Positions 35,542 through 39,565 of a stretch of DNA of 39,565 nt are shown here, piece by piece. A program made the position numbers and the translations under genes. The stretch comes from Methylotenera sp. (GTDB taxonomy: Bacteria; Pseudomonadota; Gammaproteobacteria; Burkholderiales; Methylophilaceae): positions 1-39,565 of the forward strand of contig JABFSF010000065.1 in the NCBI GenBank assembly GCA_013140755.1. The letters run 5' to 3'. The notes under the pieces are model-generated. The model was not told the DNA's origin. It did no database searches and was given only the letters and a program-made list of their open reading frames with translations. How positions within the stretch are numbered: the first letter of the stretch is position 1; each line of letters starts with the position of its first letter.

Positions 35542-36093
35542 ATGTCAAAAATTATTTTTAAAGCTGGCGAGGCTACTGTTTATTCAGAAGGTAAAGATGT
35601 TACCGCCGCAATGCCTGAAATTTTAATCGGCGCGGTGGATGGCCCTGTTGGTCAAGCCTTTGCAAACTTGATGGCACAAAGCAAAGGGCACACTGCCATG
35701 TTTGCCGTGCGTGATATTAACCAACTCGTGCGCCCAGTATGCATGACAGTGCCTAAAGTCACCTTAAAAGGCAGCACCGATGTTGGCTTGTTTGGTGGTG
35801 TGGTGCAAGCGGCAACGGCTGATGCGATTTTAGATTGCGTGATTGAAGGGATTATTCCTAAAGACCAAGTGAATGAATTATGTATTATCAGCTTGGTGTG
35901 GATTGATCCAGGTTGTATCGCTTTAGAAAAAGAGGGCACTTTAGACAAAGCAGATATGTACAAAAATAACTACGATGCCACTAAATTGGCGATTAAACGC
36001 GCATTGAATGACGAGCCTAGCATTGATGAATTGATTGCTAACCGTCATAAAATCAAACACTGTATGTGGGAAGACAGCTGGGATCAAAAGTAA
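35542..36093 (+). CDS. Fae-like protein (formaldehyde-activating enzyme homologue), catalytic His apparently absent
   Basis: True Fae condenses formaldehyde with tetrahydromethanopterin in methylotrophs. This 183-residue homologue keeps the family frame: [56 protein letters not shown] and [21 protein letters not shown]. In canonical Fae the segment after GNEV reads AHIDLIIG, whose His is the catalytic acid. Here the corresponding stretch is [10 protein letters not shown] (Ala22, Ala23, Met24), so that residue seems missing. There are also extra residues ([12 protein letters not shown]) and a C-terminal [10 protein letters not shown] tail. AAGGA lies 6 nt ahead of the ATG. It is likely a secondary Fae paralogue with an altered or regulatory role. 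Alignment was done from memory. Confidence 0.85.
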   Translation: MSKIIFKAGEATVYSEGKDVTAAMPEILIGAVDGPVGQAFANLMAQSKGHTAMFAVRDINQLVRPVCMTVPKVTLKGSTDVGLFGGVVQAATADAILDCVIEGIIPKDQVNELCIISLVWIDPGCIALEKEGTLDKADMYKNNYDATKLAIKRALNDEPSIDELIANRHKIKHCMWEDSWDQK

Positions 36094-36128
36094 TTATCCC
36101 TGACCCCACTATTAGCCATAAGAACACC

Positions 36129-36986
36129 ATGACAAACACGATACGCTTTACCAAAATGCAAGGCGCAGGCAATGACTTTATGGTAATTGATGCCATCAAT
36201 CAGCCTATTGCCTTGTCTGCCACGAAAATCAAATGGTTAGCGCATCGTCAGTTTGGCGTGGGGTTTGATCAGCTATTGCTCGTAGAAACTTCAACCATTG
36301 CTGATTTTAAATACCGTATTTTTAATGCCGATGGTAGCGAAGTTGCCCAATGTGGCAATGGCGCACGTTGCTTTGTGCGCTTTGTGGTTGAGCAAAATCT
36401 AACCCAAAAACGTGAGATTAGCGTTGAAACTGCCAGCGGCATTATCACCCCAAAACTTGAAGACAATGGCTTAGTTACCGTCAACATGGGTGCACCTGTT
36501 TTTGCACCCCATCAAATTCCATTTATCGCAGATACGCTTGCAAGCACTTATACTTTGTCGGTAGAGAATCACCTGCATACAATTAGCGCACTTTCTATGG
36601 GTAATCCTCATGCAGTGCTAGTCGTAGAGGCAGTTGAAACTGCCCCTGTTGTTGCACTGGGTAGTAAAATTGAAGTGCATCCAAATTTTCCTGAGCGCGT
36701 GAATGTAGGCTTTATGCAAATTATTGATGCACATCATATTAAGCTAAGAGTATTTGAGCGTGGTAGCGGTGAAACCTTAGCTTGTGGCACAGGGGCATGT
36801 GCGGCCGTGGTGGCAGGCATTCAGCGTGGTCTTTTGCAATCTCCCGTGCGCGTTGAAGCGCGTGGTGGTGAACTCCACATTGCATGGCAAGGTGGTAACA
36901 ACCCTGTGATGATGACAGGGCCAGCAGTGACAGTATTCACAGGTACAATTCATTTGAGTCAAACCAATAAAGACACAACACCATGA
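36129..36986 (+). CDS. dapF: DapF, diaminopimelate epimerase
   Basis: DapF interconverts LL- and meso-diaminopimelate for lysine and peptidoglycan. The 285 residues match family length. The two catalytic cysteines are Cys75 (AQCGNGARC) and Cys219 ([11 protein letters not shown]); [15 protein letters not shown] opens the fold and [11 protein letters not shown] follows. The start is ATG 36129: an in-frame ATG at 36066 would overlap the Fae-like gene by 28 nt and adds residues foreign to DapF. The Shine-Dalgarno is weak. It is coupled to DUF484 by a 4-nt overlap; dapF-DUF484-xerC is a conserved proteobacterial cluster. Confidence 0.97.
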   Translation: MTNTIRFTKMQGAGNDFMVIDAINQPIALSATKIKWLAHRQFGVGFDQLLLVETSTIADFKYRIFNADGSEVAQCGNGARCFVRFVVEQNLTQKREISVETASGIITPKLEDNGLVTVNMGAPVFAPHQIPFIADTLASTYTLSVENHLHTISALSMGNPHAVLVVEAVETAPVVALGSKIEVHPNFPERVNVGFMQIIDAHHIKLRVFERGSGETLACGTGACAAVVAGIQRGLLQSPVRVEARGGELHIAWQGGNNPVMMTGPAVTVFTGTIHLSQTNKDTTP

Positions 36987-37678
36987 CCAATACGCACACA
37001 CAAGATTTAGAGATTTCAACCGAGCAAATCAAAGCATTTTTGCGCAAATATCCGCATTTTTTTGAAGAAAACGCCTATTTACTGGCGGATATTTCATTAC
37101 CAAGCCCACATGGCAATGGTGTGATTTCTTTGGCAGAACGCCAGCAGCTAGCCCAGCGCGATAAAATTAGCACCTTAGAAAATCTAATTGCCGACATGAT
37201 AGAAAATGCTGAGCAAAACAGTGCCACCAGTGAAAAAATTCACCAACTCAGCATCGGCTTGCTTAATCAAAATAATTTTCGCATTATGCAATTAGTGCTC
37301 AATGAAGCCCTACAGCTTAACTTTGGAGTTACGCAATCACTCATTCGCTTTTGGGTGAAACCCAGTAATAATGCGCTTGCCAGCGATGCTGCATTTACCC
37401 CTATGAGCGAGCCCTTTAACGCATGGATTAACACGCTCACCGCCCCTTATTGCGGTGAAAAACCTGCCACTATAGACGCATCACTATTTGCTGATTCAAT
37501 TCAATCTTTTGCTTGTATCCCGCTAGGCAAAAAAGGTGAGCCGCACGTTGGCGTGCTAATATTAGGCGCAACTGACCCGCAACGCTTTCAAGCCAATATG
37601 GGTACAATCTACCTAGAAAAAATCGGTGAGCTTGTGAGTACCGCGCTCTATCACCACTTATTTACCCTACAACTTTAG
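36983..37678 (+). CDS. DUF484 family protein
   Basis: The protein has 231 residues. An N-terminal helical part ([20 protein letters not shown]) is followed by a coiled-coil-like stretch (about 50-90) and a GAF-like domain (about 95-230) with the conserved FACIPLG and [13 protein letters not shown] segments. The family has no assigned activity but sits constantly between dapF and xerC. The ATG overlaps the dapF stop by 4 nt. Confidence 0.93.
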   Translation: MTNTHTQDLEISTEQIKAFLRKYPHFFEENAYLLADISLPSPHGNGVISLAERQQLAQRDKISTLENLIADMIENAEQNSATSEKIHQLSIGLLNQNNFRIMQLVLNEALQLNFGVTQSLIRFWVKPSNNALASDAAFTPMSEPFNAWINTLTAPYCGEKPATIDASLFADSIQSFACIPLGKKGEPHVGVLILGATDPQRFQANMGTIYLEKIGELVSTALYHHLFTLQL

Positions 37679-37705
37679 CTTTTACGCCTTGTTCAGCTTA
37701 ATACT

Positions 37706-38587
37706 GTGCAACATCTTCATGAATATCTGCAACATTTAAGCTTTGAGCGAGGGTTAAGCCCACTCACCTGCAAAAGTTATACGCGTGATTTAACGCAGCT
37801 TGATAAACTCGCAAACAAACTCCCCCTTGCCGAAATTAAAACCACGCACGTGCGCCGCTTTATTGCTACCTTGCATAGTCAGGGCTTAAGTAGCAAAAGC
37901 ATTGCACGGTCACTTTCTGCTTGGCGCGGGTTTTATGACTATTTAATACAACATCAAGGCTACACGCACAACCCCGTGCTTGGCTTGCGTGCGCCAAAGG
38001 CAGATAAAAAACTACCCCAAGCGCTCTCGGTAGATCAAGCCGTTAAATTTGTAGAAATTTCAGAAGATGACCAACTTGCTCAGCGCGACCACGCCATGTT
38101 TGAGCTATTTTACTCATCAGGCTTGCGTTTAAGTGAATTGGTAAATTTAGAAATCAATGATCTAGATTTTAGCGATGGTACCGTCACAGTCACAGGTAAA
38201 GGTAACAAAACACGCATTGTGCCATTGGGCAACCAGGCGGCAAAAGCTATACAAATATGGTTAAGCCAACGTGTTCAACTCCCCATCAGTAGCCAAAACC
38301 CTCAAGCCTTATTTATAACGCAGCAAGGCAAAAAAATTAGCACCCGCGCTGTGCAATACCGCTTTAAAACTTGGGCCATAAAACAGGGCATCAATACTGA
38401 CATGCACCCGCACTTGCTACGCCATAGCTTTGCGACCCACGTACTACAATCAAGCGGAGATTTACGCGCCGTGCAAGAAATGCTAGGCCATGCCAACATT
38501 AGCACCACACAAGTTTACACCCACTTAGACTTTCAACATTTAGCTAAAATTTACGACGCTGCACACCCACGCGCTAAAAAGAAATAA
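37706..38587 (+). CDS. xerC: XerC tyrosine recombinase
   Basis: With XerD, XerC resolves chromosome dimers at dif. The 293-residue protein has the N-terminal SAM-like core-binding domain (FERGLSPLTCKSYTRDL) and the full catalytic set: Arg141 (SGLRLSE), Lys165 (GKGNK), His236 and Arg239 (HPHLLRHSFATH), His262 (LGHANIS) and nucleophile Tyr271 (QVYTHLD). Start is GTG 37706, which gives the standard N-terminus; no better upstream start is in frame. The location directly behind dapF-DUF484 supports XerC over XerD or a mobile integrase. Confidence 0.95.
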   Translation: MQHLHEYLQHLSFERGLSPLTCKSYTRDLTQLDKLANKLPLAEIKTTHVRRFIATLHSQGLSSKSIARSLSAWRGFYDYLIQHQGYTHNPVLGLRAPKADKKLPQALSVDQAVKFVEISEDDQLAQRDHAMFELFYSSGLRLSELVNLEINDLDFSDGTVTVTGKGNKTRIVPLGNQAAKAIQIWLSQRVQLPISSQNPQALFITQQGKKISTRAVQYRFKTWAIKQGINTDMHPHLLRHSFATHVLQSSGDLRAVQEMLGHANISTTQVYTHLDFQHLAKIYDAAHPRAKKK

Positions 38588-38628
38588 ATCACTTAAACCA
38601 ACTGCGCCGCTCAGCCACCAAACAATTA

Positions 38629-38686
38629 ATTGGGGACACGCTAATTAACTCCCTCTCCTCCTGCGGGAGAAGGCTGGTGAGAAGGG
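38629..38686. repeat. Fragment of a dispersed intergenic repeat
   Basis: CCCTCTCCTCCTGCGGGAGA (38651-38670) followed by AGGCTGGTGAGAAGGG resembles the proteobacterial repeat CCCTCTCCC...GGGAGAGGG...GTGAGGG. Just before it, TTGGGGACACG with flanking TTAATT/AATTAA recalls sequence near REP-associated or transposase remnants. It lies between convergent genes and may act as a weak terminator. No transposase is present. Confidence 0.5.
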
Positions 38687-38726
38687 TAAGTACTTAACAT
38701 TAAAAAACTGTAGCGTTTACTTTGGC

Positions 38727-39257
38727 TTACTTTAGCGCAGGCTGAATCAGTTTTAAAATCGCCGCATCATCAGGCTCAACCGCACTTTTAAAGCTATGCA
38801 CGGTTTTTCCATCGGCAGCAATCACATATTTATGAAAATTCCATTGCGGCTCAATGCCGCTTGCTTGAATCAGTTGCTTATAAAACGGATTAGCATTTTC
38901 ACCCTTCACCGCGCCTTTTGACACCATGGGAAACTTCACGCCATAAGTGAGCTTACAAAAGCTGCCGATTTCAGCATTTGAAGCCAACTCTTGTTTAAAA
39001 TCGTTAGATGGAAAGCCAATGACCAGCAACCCTTTATCTTTATAGCGACTGTACAAACCTTCAAGCTTTTCAAATTGCGGCGTAAAGCCACATTTGCTGG
39101 CGGTGTTCACCACTAAAATCGGCTTACCGCGATAATCACACAAATTCACATTTTTCCCCTGCAAGGTTTTGAATTGGTGATTTAACAACGCAGGGCAATC
39201 ATCTGCAAATACACTTATACTGGCGACCATCAACAACGCTCCTATCCAATAACGCAT
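38727..39257 (-). CDS. Exported glutathione-peroxidase-type (probably thioredoxin-dependent) peroxidase
   Basis: The protein has 176 residues, with a signal peptide (MRYWIGALLMVASISVFA) for export to the periplasm. The thioredoxin-fold peroxidase has peroxidatic Cys56 (NTASKCGFTPQ), Gln89 (FKQE), Trp139 and Asn140 (QWNFHKY), giving the complete Cys-Gln-Trp-Asn set. Cys101 (SFCKLTYG) lies where 2-Cys members have their resolving cysteine, so the reductant is likely thioredoxin-like and not glutathione. Start is ATG 39257, with AAGGAG 6 nt upstream; a longer frame to 39311 would hide the signal peptide. It follows the SOUL gene by 53 nt on the same strand. Confidence 0.92.
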   Translation of the reverse strand: MRYWIGALLMVASISVFADDCPALLNHQFKTLQGKNVNLCDYRGKPILVVNTASKCGFTPQFEKLEGLYSRYKDKGLLVIGFPSNDFKQELASNAEIGSFCKLTYGVKFPMVSKGAVKGENANPFYKQLIQASGIEPQWNFHKYVIAADGKTVHSFKSAVEPDDAAILKLIQPALK

Positions 39258-39310
39258 AAAAATCTCCTTAAAATAGTAGTGTTTTTTTGAACAAACTGTA
39301 AAACGCCTCA

Positions 39311-39565
39311 CTAATACGCCACCATTACCTCATTACGGCGCAAAAATGGCAACGTCCACGGCGGGTTATAGCGCGCCAGCTCTGGCGTGCCAGTGGGCGC
39401 AATGTTTTTGCTTTTAAGCCAAACTAACAACTCATCTGTTTTTTTAGCTGTTTTCTCTTCACCCGCCAAACCAGAAAAACGTATCACCGCCATTCGGCTT
39501 GCAGGCAGCTCACGCAAAGTCACAGCGGGGTTATTGGGCGTGGGCAAGGTACTTAAGGTATATTG
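39311..39565 (-). CDS. SOUL-family heme-binding-like protein (C-terminal part, cut by window)
   Basis: 85 residues are visible; the frame is open to the right edge. YTLSTLPTPNNPAVTLRELP, RMAVIRFSGLA and the terminal ARYNPPWTLPFLRRNEVMV match the C-terminal half of SOUL/HBP proteins, small proteins reported to bind heme or porphyrin. The true start is outside the window. The next gene on this strand encodes an exported peroxidase. Confidence 0.88.
   Translation of the reverse strand, partial: QYTLSTLPTPNNPAVTLRELPASRMAVIRFSGLAGEEKTAKKTDELLVWLKSKNIAPTGTPELARYNPPWTLPFLRRNEVMVAY

Noticed and set aside
38727-39257. Apparent loss of the peroxidase Gln because FPSND replaces FPCNQ
   Set aside because: The catalytic Gln of this family is the one in the following KQE motif; it is present here as Gln89.

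Overview
The window looks like the chromosome of a low-GC methylotrophic betaproteobacterium, most likely Methylophilaceae (Methylotenera-like). The pointers are an AT-rich base composition, a Fae-family gene, the dapF-DUF484-xerC cluster, the purM / AI-2E-type permease-hda divergence, and a PEP-CTERM-type (PrsR-like) sigma54 regulator. This placement is inferred from protein resemblance, not from a marker gene or a search.

Layout. (1) 1-17066: a surface and regulation module, all on the minus strand. It holds a 3116-residue DUF11-repeat surface protein translationally coupled to a 1411-residue OmpA-domain/beta-barrel outer-membrane protein. These are followed, after a strong terminator, by a PrsR-like sigma54 activator with its own sigma70-type promoter and an ExeA/MshM-like ATPase cut by the left edge. 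The only sigma54-type -24/-12 promoter I found lies in front of the giant surface gene, so the activator plausibly controls the surface pair. (2) 17067-17453: a tRNA operon transcribed Pro(UGG)-Arg(UCU)-His(GUG). (3) 17519-20131: folD, dksA and, convergent to them, hemE. (4) 20157-25859: a four-gene minus-strand operon encoding an LCAT/lipase-like hydrolase, a diheme c-type cytochrome of the RoxA / fatty-acid dioxygenase type, an acyltransferase-3 membrane protein and a catalase-like heme protein. It reads like a lipid-oxidation (oxylipin-type) pathway and is the best candidate here for an undescribed system. (5) 25881-31925: GNAT, dicarboxylate symporter, RsmB-like RNA methyltransferase, two DUF3108 proteins and purM, all minus strand. 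(6) 32006-38587, plus strand: AI-2E-type permease, hda, an FAD-dependent oxidoreductase, a divergent Fae-like gene, dapF, DUF484 and xerC. (7) 38629-39565: a short dispersed-repeat remnant, then an exported glutathione-peroxidase-type protein and the C-terminal end of a SOUL-family protein cut by the right edge.

Most of regions 2, 3, 5 and 6 is ordinary core metabolism. The unusual material is in regions 1 and 4, plus the Fae-like protein, which appears to lack the catalytic histidine of true formaldehyde-activating enzyme. No complete insertion sequence, CRISPR array or prophage was seen.
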